DNA of 64,000 bases from the NCBI RefSeq assembly GCF_028747205.1, contig NZ_CP112880.1, positions 1,364,001 to 1,428,000 on the forward strand, given 5' to 3'. A program made the translations under genes and the position numbers. Shown piece after piece: positions 38,289-47,759 of the stretch. Below the pieces are notes generated by a model. That model was not told the origin of the DNA and made no database searches. It saw nothing but the letters and a program-made list of their open reading frames with translations. Source of the stretch: Streptomyces sp. CA-278952 (GTDB lineage: Bacteria; Actinomycetota; Actinomycetes; Streptomycetales; Streptomycetaceae). Position 1 is the first letter of the stretch. Each line of letters opens with the position of its first letter.

Positions 38289-39212
38289 TCAGACCCGCGC
38301 CAGGCCCGCTTCCCGTACGGCCACCGCCTCCATCGCGTCCAGCACCGGCCGGATCAGCGGATGGCCCTCGGCCCCCTGTCGTACGGCCGCGAAGACGCGG
38401 CGGGTCGGGGCGCTGCCCTCCACGGGGCGGACGACCACCCCGGTCAGCTCCATCCCGCGCAGCGCGGACCGGGGCACCAGGGCCACCCCGGCGTCGGCCC
38501 CGGCCAGGGCGACCACGGCGCGGAAGTCGTCCGAGGAGTGCTCGAGGCGGGGGGCGAACCCGGCGAACTCGCAGGCCAGGACCACCACGTCATGGCAGGG
38601 GTTGCCCGGGTAGGGCCCGATCCACGGGTCCTTCGCGAGGTCGGCGACCGCCACCTGGTCCTGGTCCGCGAGGCGGTGGCCCACCGGGAGCACCGCGTCG
38701 AACGGCTCCGAGTACAGGGGGACGCGGGTCAGGCGGCGGTCGTCCTCGGCGGGGGCGCCCCGGTATTCGACGGCCACCGCCACATCGACCTGCCGGTCCA
38801 GCACCATCGGCACGCTCGCGTCGCCCTCCGCGTCCTGGACCCTGACCCGGATGCCGGGCGCGGTGCGGGCCAGCTCGGTGAGGGCGGGGGCGAGGACGAG
38901 GCCGATGCCGGTGGCGAACGCGGCGACCGTGACCGTACCGGCGACGCCCGCGCTGTAGTCGGCCAGCTCCGCCTCCGCTCGCTCCAGCTGGGCCAGGACC
39001 ACGTTGGTGTGGCTCAGCAGGATCTCCCCGGCGGCCGTGAGCCGGGTGCCGCGCGCACCGCGTTCGACGAGGCGGTGGCCGGTCTCCTGCTCCAGGGCGG
39101 CGAGCTGCTGGGAGACGGCGGAGGGCGTCAGGTACAACGCGGCGGCGGCCGCGGTCACCGTGCGGTGGTCGGCCACCGCACGGAGGATTCGCAGCCGCCG
39201 CGCATCGATCAT
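38289..39212 (-). CDS. LysR-family regulator downstream of kbl
   Basis: The 307-residue regulator has an N-terminal helix-turn-helix (RILRAVADHRTVTAAAAALYLTPSAVSQQLAALE) and an effector domain from about 90. It starts 46 bases after the kbl stop on the same strand, so it may be the third gene of a tdh-kbl-lysR transcript. It may respond to threonine or glycine, but that is only context. The ATG at 39212 is the family start. Confidence 0.92.
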   Translation of the reverse strand: MIDARRLRILRAVADHRTVTAAAAALYLTPSAVSQQLAALEQETGHRLVERGARGTRLTAAGEILLSHTNVVLAQLERAEAELADYSAGVAGTVTVAAFATGIGLVLAPALTELARTAPGIRVRVQDAEGDASVPMVLDRQVDVAVAVEYRGAPAEDDRRLTRVPLYSEPFDAVLPVGHRLADQDQVAVADLAKDPWIGPYPGNPCHDVVVLACEFAGFAPRLEHSSDDFRAVVALAGADAGVALVPRSALRGMELTGVVVRPVEGSAPTRRVFAAVRQGAEGHPLIRPVLDAMEAVAVREAGLARV

Positions 39213-39258
39213 GTGCCCATTGTCCCAGGTCGCGGCAAGTGCCCGACCCGGTGAGCGG

Positions 39259-40458
<1,200 letters not shown>

Positions 40459-40504
40459 GCGGATTCCTTAAGGGATCAAGGGCGGAGGGCGGTCGGGAGA
40501 TCAG

Positions 40505-40572
40505 GCGCGTCCGGCGGTCAGGCGCGTCGGGCGGTCAGACGCGTCCGGCGGTCAGACGCGTCCGGCGGTCAG
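40505..40572. repeat. Four 17-bp tandem repeats across the tdh stop
   Basis: Four units of [A/G]CGCGTC[C/G]GGCGGTCAG fill the tdh-kbl gap, and the tdh stop (40569-40571) is part of the fourth. Read leftward each unit gives a TGA, and since 17 is not a multiple of three the array stops all frames. Confidence 0.95.
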
Positions 40573-41597
40573 ACGGTCCAGTCGAGGATGACCTTGCCGC
40601 CGAGGCCGCTCGCGGCGTCGTCGAAGGCCGCTTCGAAGTCGCGGAAGCCGTACCGGCCGGTGATCACGGGGGCGAGGTCGAGGCCGCCCTCCAGCAGGAC
40701 GGACATGGCGTACCAGGTCTCGTACATCTCGCGGCCGTAGATCCCCTTGATGGTGATCATCGAGGTGACGATGCGGGACCAGTCGACGGGGAACTCCTCG
40801 GCGGGCAGGCCGAGCATCGCGATGCGGCCGCCGTGCGTCATGTTCGCGACCATGTCGCGCATCGCCTCGGGGCGGCCGGACATCTCCAGACCGATATCGA
40901 AGCCCTCGCGCAGTCCCAGCTCCCGCTGCCCGTCGGCGATGGTCCGGTCCGCGACGTTGAGGGCGAGGCTGACGCCGACCTTGCGGGCCAGCGCGAGGCG
41001 GGCCTCGCTGACGTCGGTGATGACGACGTTGCGGGCCCCGGCGTGCCTGGCGACGGCGGCGGCCATGATGCCGATCGGTCCGGCGCCGGTGATCAGGACG
41101 TCCTCGCCGACGAGCGGGAAGGACAGCGCGGTGTGCACGGCGTTGCCGAACGGGTCGAAGATCGCCGCGATGTCGAGGTCGACGGGGGTCCGGTGCACCC
41201 ACACGTTGGAGGCGGGCAGGACCACGTACTCGGCGAACGCCCCGTCCCGGCCGACGCCGAGGCCGACGGTGGAGCGGCAGAGGTGGCGGCGGCCGGCGAG
41301 ACAGTTGCGGCACTTGCCGCAGACGAGGTGGCCCTCGCCGCTGACCAGGTCGCCGACGGCGATGTCCGCGACGTCGGAGCCGGTCGCGGCGACCTCGCCG
41401 GCGAACTCGTGGCCGAGGATCAGCGGGGTGGTGACCGCCTGCTGGGCCCAGCCGTCATAGGCGCGGATGTGCAGGTCGGTACCGCAGATACCGGTGCGCA
41501 GGACCTTGATCAGGACGTCGGTGGGGCCGTACTCCGGCTCCGGCACATCCATCAGCCACAGTCCGGGTTCGGCCTTCTGCTTGACGAGTGCCTTCAC
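40569..41597 (-). CDS. tdh: L-threonine 3-dehydrogenase
   Basis: The 342-residue zinc alcohol dehydrogenase-type enzyme oxidises threonine to 2-amino-3-ketobutyrate with NAD+. The catalytic zinc site ([17 protein letters not shown]), the four-Cys structural site ([15 protein letters not shown]) and the nucleotide fold ([14 protein letters not shown]) are complete. The GTG at 41597, with GGAG upstream and the family start [14 protein letters not shown], is chosen; a long upstream in-frame extension runs through repeats and is rejected. It is operon partner of kbl. Confidence 0.95.
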   Translation of the reverse strand: MKALVKQKAEPGLWLMDVPEPEYGPTDVLIKVLRTGICGTDLHIRAYDGWAQQAVTTPLILGHEFAGEVAATGSDVADIAVGDLVSGEGHLVCGKCRNCLAGRRHLCRSTVGLGVGRDGAFAEYVVLPASNVWVHRTPVDLDIAAIFDPFGNAVHTALSFPLVGEDVLITGAGPIGIMAAAVARHAGARNVVITDVSEARLALARKVGVSLALNVADRTIADGQRELGLREGFDIGLEMSGRPEAMRDMVANMTHGGRIAMLGLPAEEFPVDWSRIVTSMITIKGIYGREMYETWYAMSVLLEGGLDLAPVITGRYGFRDFEAAFDDAASGLGGKVILDWTV

Positions 41598-41993
41598 GGC
41601 TGCGGCTCCCTGACGTCGGTACGCGAGTGGATACCCCGGGCCTCGGGGCAAGTCGGAAGAACCCTGCGGCCCGGGGTGGTTTTCGGGTGGTCGCCCCCAT
41701 GGCGGGGCGCGGCGGGACGGGACGGAGCTCGTCGCGCGGCTCCACGACGTACTACGGCTGCACGTCGCACGGCTCCACGACGTACGGCTGCACGACATAT
41801 CGCTGCACGTCGTACGGCTCCATGCGCCATCCTCGGCCGTCACGGAGAAATCTGCCGTACGACGGGGCCCGGGTCCATCGAGGATTTCTTAAGCACGGCC
41901 GCAGGAGATCTTCACGCCTGGCCGTGGCTTCACCGACCGCTGCCGTCGCCGGGGCTCCGCCGTGGCGGCGGTCACCGGCCTCCGCCGCGGCGG
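41598..41993. repeat. Gene-free gap upstream of tdh with 15-bp repeats
   Basis: This 396-base gap separates tdh from the kinase fusion end. At 41738-41830 there are six copies of a 15-base unit (GGCT[C/G]CACG[A/T]CGTAC and variants, the first with three extra bases). The tdh promoter must lie in the rest. Open frames through the repeats are chance frames. Confidence 0.85.
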
Positions 41994-44477
41994 CTACACG
42001 TCGCCGAACGGGCCCAGGAAGCGAGGGCGGCCCTTCTCGATCCGGTAGAGGAAGATCCCGTTCTCGTACCGCAGCACCTGGCGGGTCGACGGGTGGAAAG
42101 CGAGCGGGCGCACGATCCCCCGGTGCTCGGTACGGACGAGCCGCCCGGCGATGCCGCTGCGCACCTCCCCCGAGGCGCTGGTGGTCCCGGCGGCGCGGGC
42201 GATCAGGCCGACCGCATCGTACGCCTCGGCGGCCCAGGTGCCCGGGGGTGCGCCGAAGCGTTCGCGGTGGGCTGCGGTGAACTTCCCGGCCGAGGGGAGG
42301 GCCATGGGGTCGGCGTACGCCTCGGCGAAGACCCAGCCCTCGGCGGCCTCGCCCGCCCCGTCGAGGAAGGCGGGCCCGAGGGCGGGTCCGGCGGCGACCC
42401 TGCTGCCGGTGAAACCCTCGCCCGCCAGCGCGGTGGCCAGGCGGGCGGCCCGGGTCGCGTCGGCGCTCGCGAGCACCACGGCGTTCGCCCCGCTGGTCAT
42501 GGCCTTGCGTGCGGCCGCGCCGAAGCCGGCGTCGCCCTGTGGGAGCGCGTGTTCGATGAGAGTGGCGTCGGCCGGCGGGATGTCGCGGAACGCGCTGCCC
42601 AGTTGTCCGCCGAGGCCGGCGCCGCCGCTGTCCTGGACGAGGAGGACGCGCTCGGCGGGGCGGGTCTGGACGACGTAGCCGGTGAGGCCCGGGGCGAGCA
42701 TGCGGTCGTACGGGCGGGTCACGCAGAGGTGGGCGGCCGTCCCGGACGCCGTGGTGGAGCCCGCCGCGACGACGACCAGGGCGAGCCGCGCCTCCCCGTA
42801 CCGCTGGACGACGTCCCCGGCCAGCACGGTGCCGGTGGGCCCGACCGCGGCGATGACGTCGGGGTCGGCGCCCAGCCGGTCGGCCGCCCGCAGCGCCCGG
42901 CGCGGGTCCCCGGCATCGTCCTCGGTCCGCAGCGCGAGGCGGAATGCCGTATCGGTACGAGCGTTGTGATCGGCGACCGCGAGCCGTACGCCGCGCTGGT
43001 GCGCCAGCCCGGCGGCGCGGCCGGGCCCGCTGAGGTCGGCATGGAGCCCGATCGTGTACGTGGGCGGTGTGCCGGAGCCCGACGCGGCCCCGGCGGACCG
43101 CCGCCCGGCGAGCCACGCCGCGGTGGAGCCGCCGGTGACCACGACGGCCCCGGCCGCACCGGCGATCAGGAGCCGCCGCCGCGTGAGGGCCGCCGCCGAC
43201 GGTGCTGCTCCGTCCTCGTCCGGGGCCAGGGTGGCGGGCAGCGGCTCGGGGTCCGGCAGCGCGAGGGCGGCCGCGGAACGTGCGGCGATCAGCGCGGAGA
43301 GCCCGGGCGACACGAACCAGGACCCCGGGGGCGAGGCGGTGTCCGGCTCCACGGCCGGAGCCCCGCCCGGTACGGCCTCGGCACCCGCGTCCGGAGCCCC
43401 GTCCAGTACGGCCTCGGCAGCCACCCCCGAAGCCCCGCCCGGCACGACCCCAGCAGCCACCCCCGGAGCCCCGCCCGGCACGACCCCAGCAGCCCCGTCC
43501 GGAGCCGCCCCGGAGGCTCCGTCGCGCGCACCGCCCCCGGAAGCCCCGTCCCGGGCCACTCCCGGAGTCCCACCCGGGGCCGCTCGGGGAGCCCAGGCCG
43601 CACGGGGGTCCGGCGGCCGGAGCGGGACCGGCCCCGGGCTCTTCCCCGACCGGCCGCGGTTCCCTCCCCCGGCCGCCTCCAGGTCGTCGCCGATCCGGCT
43701 CGCCGACGGCCGGGCGGCCGGGTCCTTGCTCAGGCAGGCGGCGATCAGGGGCAGCAACTCGGGCGGTACACCCGCCAGGTCCGGCTCCTCGTGGACCGTA
43801 CGGAACAGCACGCCGGCCGCGCCGGCCGCGCCGCCCTCACCGAACGGCCGCCGGCCCGTCGCCGCGTACACCAGGACGCAGCCGAGGGAGAACACGTCGC
43901 ACGCCGGTCCCACCGGCCCGGCCGACGCCTGTTCGGGGGCGAGGTAGCCGGGCGTGCCGATCACCGCGTCGGTGGCGGTGAGTGCGGTGGCGCCCTCGTG
44001 GCGGGCGATCCCGAAGTCGATGAGGCGGGGGCCGTCGAGGGCGAGGAGCACGTTGCCGGGTTTGACGTCGCGGTGGATCAGCCCGGCCTCGTGGACTGCG
44101 ACGAGCGCCGCGGCGAGCCGGCTTCCGAGCGCCCGGACGGTGGACGTGGGCAGCGCGCCGCCGGCGCCCACCACCTCGGCCAGCGAGGGTCCGGGGACGA
44201 ACGCGGTCGCCAGCCACGGCTCGCGGGCCTCGGTATCCGCGCCGAGCACCGGGACCACCCACGGTCCGCTGATCCGGGCGGCGGCCTCGGCCTCGCGCCG
44301 GAAGCGGGCGCGGAAGCCGGGATCGGCGGCGTGCTCGGCCCGGATCACCTTGACGGCGGCGAGCGCCCCGCCCGCCGTTCGCGCCAGGTAGACCACCCCC
44401 ATGCCGCCGGCGCCGAGCCGGACGAGCGTGCGGTACGGGCCGACGGTGCGGGGGTCTTCGGTGGTGAGGGGCCGCAC
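41994..44477 (-). CDS. Ser/Thr kinase fused to extracellular substrate-binding-type sensor (b)
   Basis: The 827-residue protein has a PknB-like kinase domain (about 14-270): LGAGGMGVVY, Lys43, HRDVKPGN (Asp137), DFG at 154. A disordered Pro/Gly/Ala linker (about 280-380) with 12-residue repeats follows. One membrane helix begins RRRLLIAG (433-455). A Leu/Ile/Val-binding-protein-like domain (about 470-815, TIGLHADLSGPGRAAG onward) should be outside. The fold suggests amino-acid or amide sensing, coupled to kinase output. The GTG start is two bases from the paralogue stop. It is the last gene of the lipoprotein-kinase-kinase unit. Confidence 0.92.
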   Translation of the reverse strand: MRPLTTEDPRTVGPYRTLVRLGAGGMGVVYLARTAGGALAAVKVIRAEHAADPGFRARFRREAEAAARISGPWVVPVLGADTEAREPWLATAFVPGPSLAEVVGAGGALPTSTVRALGSRLAAALVAVHEAGLIHRDVKPGNVLLALDGPRLIDFGIARHEGATALTATDAVIGTPGYLAPEQASAGPVGPACDVFSLGCVLVYAATGRRPFGEGGAAGAAGVLFRTVHEEPDLAGVPPELLPLIAACLSKDPAARPSASRIGDDLEAAGGGNRGRSGKSPGPVPLRPPDPRAAWAPRAAPGGTPGVARDGASGGGARDGASGAAPDGAAGVVPGGAPGVAAGVVPGGASGVAAEAVLDGAPDAGAEAVPGGAPAVEPDTASPPGSWFVSPGLSALIAARSAAALALPDPEPLPATLAPDEDGAAPSAAALTRRRLLIAGAAGAVVVTGGSTAAWLAGRRSAGAASGSGTPPTYTIGLHADLSGPGRAAGLAHQRGVRLAVADHNARTDTAFRLALRTEDDAGDPRRALRAADRLGADPDVIAAVGPTGTVLAGDVVQRYGEARLALVVVAAGSTTASGTAAHLCVTRPYDRMLAPGLTGYVVQTRPAERVLLVQDSGGAGLGGQLGSAFRDIPPADATLIEHALPQGDAGFGAAARKAMTSGANAVVLASADATRAARLATALAGEGFTGSRVAAGPALGPAFLDGAGEAAEGWVFAEAYADPMALPSAGKFTAAHRERFGAPPGTWAAEAYDAVGLIARAAGTTSASGEVRSGIAGRLVRTEHRGIVRPLAFHPSTRQVLRYENGIFLYRIEKGRPRFLGPFGDV
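43353..43484 (-). repeat. 36-bp coding repeats in the kinase linker
   Basis: About four 36-base units encode VVPGGAPGVAAG-like 12-mers. The two central copies are nearly identical in DNA, the outer ones diverged. They lie in the flexible linker between kinase and membrane helix. Confidence 0.8.
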
Positions 44478-44478
44478 G

Positions 44479-46659
44479 TCAGCTCTTCGGCTTCGGGGCC
44501 GGGCCGAGATAGCGGTGGCGGCCCTTCTCCACCCGGTACAAATGGGCTTCCTGGCCGACGAGTCGCTGACGCTTCTCGTCGAACGCGTACGGGCGGGAGA
44601 TCCCCTCGTACCGGGCGGCGGCGATCGCGGCGGTGAGCTGGGAGCGGGTGGGGCGGCCGCTCTTGGGCGGCCCGGCGCCCGGCTTCGCTCTCTGCCCCGC
44701 CCGGTCGGCCAGGGCGGCCAGTTCGCGGGCGACGAGCCCCGTCACGTCGTACGCCTCGGCCGACCAGGCGGCGGGGGCCGCGCCGAAGCGCTTGCGGTGG
44801 GCGGCGGCGAACGTCGCGGCGGCCGGGGCGCTCGCGTCGGTGAACGGTGCGACGAACTCCCAGCCGTCGGCCGCCGCGCCCGCCTGTTCCAGGAACTCCG
44901 GCCCCATGACGGTGTGCTGGGCCATGCGCGGTCCGGGGAAGGAGAGGTCGGCCAGGATGCGGGCGACCCGGGAGGCGCCGGCCGCGTCACCGGCGTAGAA
45001 GAGGGCGTCGCTCCGGTGGGAGAGGAGGTCGGTGACGACCGGGTCGAAGACGGTCGTCCCGGCGGGCACCACCCGGGGGTGCGTGGTGCCGGTGGTGAGG
45101 CTGGGCGTCATCAGGTTCGTCGTATAGCCCGCCTGGTAGGCCGTCTGACCGCCGGACCGGTCGATCAGGATGCCCAGCCGCTCGACATCGGGGCGGAGCA
45201 GGAGGCGGTGGACGATGGGGACGCAGAGCGAGGCGTAGGAGGGGGCGGCCTGGAAGAAGGAGCCGTTGGCCCGGGCGGGGAAGGAGATCTGGAGGGCCGA
45301 CACCGTCAGGACCGGCAGCACCGCCTCGTCGTACGCGGCCAGGGCCGCCCCGGCCGCCGCGTCGCCCGTCGGGCCGATGACGGCGACGATCTCCGGGTCG
45401 CGGGCGAACTCCTCGGCGACGCGGGCGGACCGGGCCGGGTCCCCCTGGTCGTCGAGGACTTTCACGGCGAGCCGGAACGGCTGGTCGTCGAGGGAGTTGA
45501 AGCGGTCGACGGCGAGCCGGGCGCCGCGTTCCTGGGCACGTCCGGCGGCGCTCAGGGGGCCGGTGAGGTCGGCGTGCACGCCGATGATCCAGCGGCGTGC
45601 GCCGGGAGCTCCGTCCCCGCCGCCGTCGGGCTCGTCGCCGGTGAGGCGTACGGCGGCGAAGGCGCCCGCGCCGAGGGCCACCGCCCCGCCCGCCGCGAGG
45701 AGCAGGAACCGCCGCCGGCCGGGGGCGGGTTCCGGCGGGCCGGGCTCCTCGGCGACGGTGGGGTCGATGCCGGGCAGGGCCAGCACGGCGGCGGACCGTT
45801 CCGCGATGATCCGGACGACGTCCTCGGGCAGCCAGTCGGCGGTGGGGTCGGCCGGTACGTCCTCGGCTATCAGGGTGTCGAGGTCGGCGGCGGCCGGACG
45901 CGCACCGGGGTCCTTGGCGAGGCACCGGTCCAGGACCGCGCGCAGGTGGGCGTCGTCGATCCCGTCGAGGTCGGGCGCGTCGTGGACGGTCCGGTAGAGC
46001 AGAGCGTCGACCGCTCCGCTGCCGAACGGCGGCCGGCCGGTGGCCGCGTACGCCAGCAGGCAGCCGAGCGAGAAGAGGTCCCCGGCCGGTCCCGCGGTGT
46101 TCCCGGACACCTGCTCGGGCGGGAGGAATCCGGGGGTGCCGACGACGAGTCCGGTGGCGGTCAGCGCGGTGGCGTCGGCGGCGCGGGCGATCCCGAAGTC
46201 GATCAGCCGGGGGCCGGCGGCCGTCAGCAGGACGTTGCCGGGTTTGACGTCGCGGTGGACGAGCCCGGCTCCGTGCACGGCGGTCAGGGCGCGGGCGAGC
46301 AGCCGGCCGAGGACCATGACGCTGCGCACGGGCAGCGGCCCGCGCCGGGCGACGACGTCGGAAAGCGTGGGCCCGGGAACGAACTCCGTTGCGAGCCACG
46401 GGCGTTCGCTCTCGGTGTCGGCGCCGGTGACGGACACGGCCCAGGGACTGTCGACCCGGCGGGCCGCCTCGGTCTCGCGGCGGAAGCGGGTCCGGAAGTC
46501 CTCGTCCCCCGCGAGTTCGGGGAGGATCACCTTGATCGCGGCGAGCGCGCCGGCGTCGGTGCGCCCGAGGTAGACGACGCCCATGCCGCCCGCTCCGAGG
46601 CGGCCCAGGAGCCGGTGGCCGCCGATGCGGGCGGGATCAGTAGGTCGCAGATCGTCCAT
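44479..46659 (-). CDS. Ser/Thr kinase fused to extracellular substrate-binding-type sensor (a)
   Basis: The 726-residue paralogue of the next gene has a kinase domain (LGAGGMGVVY, Lys43, HRDVKPGN with Asp137, DFG 154-156). The linker is short, and a membrane helix at about 319-338 is preceded by RRRFLLLA. A Peripla_BP_6-type ligand-binding domain (about 356-680, IIGVHADLTGPLSAAG) should lie outside. It ends with a short kinase-type tail (HLYRVEKGRHRYLGP) shared with the paralogue. The ATG follows the lipoprotein stop by nine bases. Ligand unknown. Confidence 0.92.
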   Translation of the reverse strand: MDDLRPTDPARIGGHRLLGRLGAGGMGVVYLGRTDAGALAAIKVILPELAGDEDFRTRFRRETEAARRVDSPWAVSVTGADTESERPWLATEFVPGPTLSDVVARRGPLPVRSVMVLGRLLARALTAVHGAGLVHRDVKPGNVLLTAAGPRLIDFGIARAADATALTATGLVVGTPGFLPPEQVSGNTAGPAGDLFSLGCLLAYAATGRPPFGSGAVDALLYRTVHDAPDLDGIDDAHLRAVLDRCLAKDPGARPAAADLDTLIAEDVPADPTADWLPEDVVRIIAERSAAVLALPGIDPTVAEEPGPPEPAPGRRRFLLLAAGGAVALGAGAFAAVRLTGDEPDGGGDGAPGARRWIIGVHADLTGPLSAAGRAQERGARLAVDRFNSLDDQPFRLAVKVLDDQGDPARSARVAEEFARDPEIVAVIGPTGDAAAGAALAAYDEAVLPVLTVSALQISFPARANGSFFQAAPSYASLCVPIVHRLLLRPDVERLGILIDRSGGQTAYQAGYTTNLMTPSLTTGTTHPRVVPAGTTVFDPVVTDLLSHRSDALFYAGDAAGASRVARILADLSFPGPRMAQHTVMGPEFLEQAGAAADGWEFVAPFTDASAPAAATFAAAHRKRFGAAPAAWSAEAYDVTGLVARELAALADRAGQRAKPGAGPPKSGRPTRSQLTAAIAAARYEGISRPYAFDEKRQRLVGQEAHLYRVEKGRHRYLGPAPKPKS

Positions 46660-46668
46660 CGCCGGGCC

Positions 46669-47499
46669 TCAGCTCTGCTTCTCGACGGCGTCTTCGAGCC
46701 GGGACAGCATGGTGCCCTGCGCCTCGTCGACCAGGGTGTCGATCTCGTCCTCGGTGCGCCCCTTCGCCCCCTTGCCGGTCACGGCGACGGTGAACTGGAG
46801 GCTCTGCGCCTGCTGCCAGGAGTAGTGGTGCGGCCCGCCCAGTTCGGAGCTCCGGTACTCCCCCATCTCGTTGAGGAAGTCCTCGGAGCTGTTCTGGGTG
46901 CTCTCGCCGCCGAGGAGGCCCGCGGCGACCATGGATCCGATCGTCTCGCCCTCGCGCAGTTCCTGGGTGGGGCAGCGCATGCTCTCCTCGATCGACTCCG
47001 CCATCTCCCAGGCGGCGTCCTCGCGGGTACGGTGCACGGTGACGACGGCGCCGAGGCGCACCGGCCCCTTTCCCGCCTCGGCGGGCAGCTCGAACGACCG
47101 GGTGAGGGTGGCCAGGACGCTGTACGCGGGCTTCTGCTGCTGCCAGACACAGTCCTCGCCGAGCACGGGCCAGGTCGCGGGGTCGCTCTCGTACGGGCTC
47201 CGCTTCACCACTCCGGGGCCGAAGCTGTCGGGGCCGGCGATGACGCGGCCGATGAGGTCGCGCGCCTGGGCCCGGGTCTTCGGGAGCCGGGCGGGGTCGG
47301 GTACGGGCGAGGCGTCGGGCGACGGCCCGGCACCGGTGCCGCCGGCGGGGTCCGGGCTCGCGCCCGCGCTCATCGAGGCGTCGCGCTTCTCCGCTTCCCC
47401 CGGGTCGTCCGCCGCGCCGGAGCAGCCGGCGAGCAGCGCGGTCACCAGGGCCAGGGGCAGGGCGTACCGGCCCCTTCCTAACGGCACGTGACAGGTCAC
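46669..47499 (-). CDS. Lipoprotein co-transcribed with kinase-sensor genes
   Basis: The 276-residue product has a lipoprotein signal with lipobox LLAGC, a Gly/Ala/Pro-rich spacer (about 30-70) and a globular domain with two Cys (GEDCVWQQQ, ESMRCPTQE) likely bonded. I do not recognise the family. It is the first gene of a three-gene unit with the kinase fusions and may present or bind the signal they sense; that is inference. GTG at 47499 with GGGGAAAC upstream. Confidence 0.82.
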   Translation of the reverse strand: MTCHVPLGRGRYALPLALVTALLAGCSGAADDPGEAEKRDASMSAGASPDPAGGTGAGPSPDASPVPDPARLPKTRAQARDLIGRVIAGPDSFGPGVVKRSPYESDPATWPVLGEDCVWQQQKPAYSVLATLTRSFELPAEAGKGPVRLGAVVTVHRTREDAAWEMAESIEESMRCPTQELREGETIGSMVAAGLLGGESTQNSSEDFLNEMGEYRSSELGGPHHYSWQQAQSLQFTVAVTGKGAKGRTEDEIDTLVDEAQGTMLSRLEDAVEKQS

Positions 47500-47759
47500 A
47501 ACGTTTCCCCGTTCCTCCTCGACGCCGCGTCGATCATAGGATCGTCCGGCGTGGCAGGCGGGTGCCGATGAGGGACTGTTACCTCGTCGGGACATGCGTG
47601 GCACCCCCTGGGGCGCCGGGCCCCCCTCGGGCGGTCTCCGGAGCACCGGGCGGACGATCCGTGCCGCTCGGGCCACATGATGGGGAAACGCCGCCGCGAG
47701 CGCCCCGGATCTGCTGGGATGGGCGGGGAGAACACGCGTAGTGAGCACGGGGGCGCAGG
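47500..47759. promoter_or_regulatory. Divergent region left of the GTPase cluster
   Basis: The 260-base gap holds promoters for the leftward lipoprotein-kinase unit and for the rightward cluster. A TATGAT at 47538-47533 (minus strand) is a possible -10 for the leftward unit, but no good -35 is at the expected distance. Nothing clear was found for the rightward one. Confidence 0.4.

Noticed and set aside
40569..41843. N-terminal extension of tdh through the repeat region
   Set aside because: The extension is low complexity from the 15-bp array, and the GTG at 41597 gives the exact family N terminus with a ribosome site.
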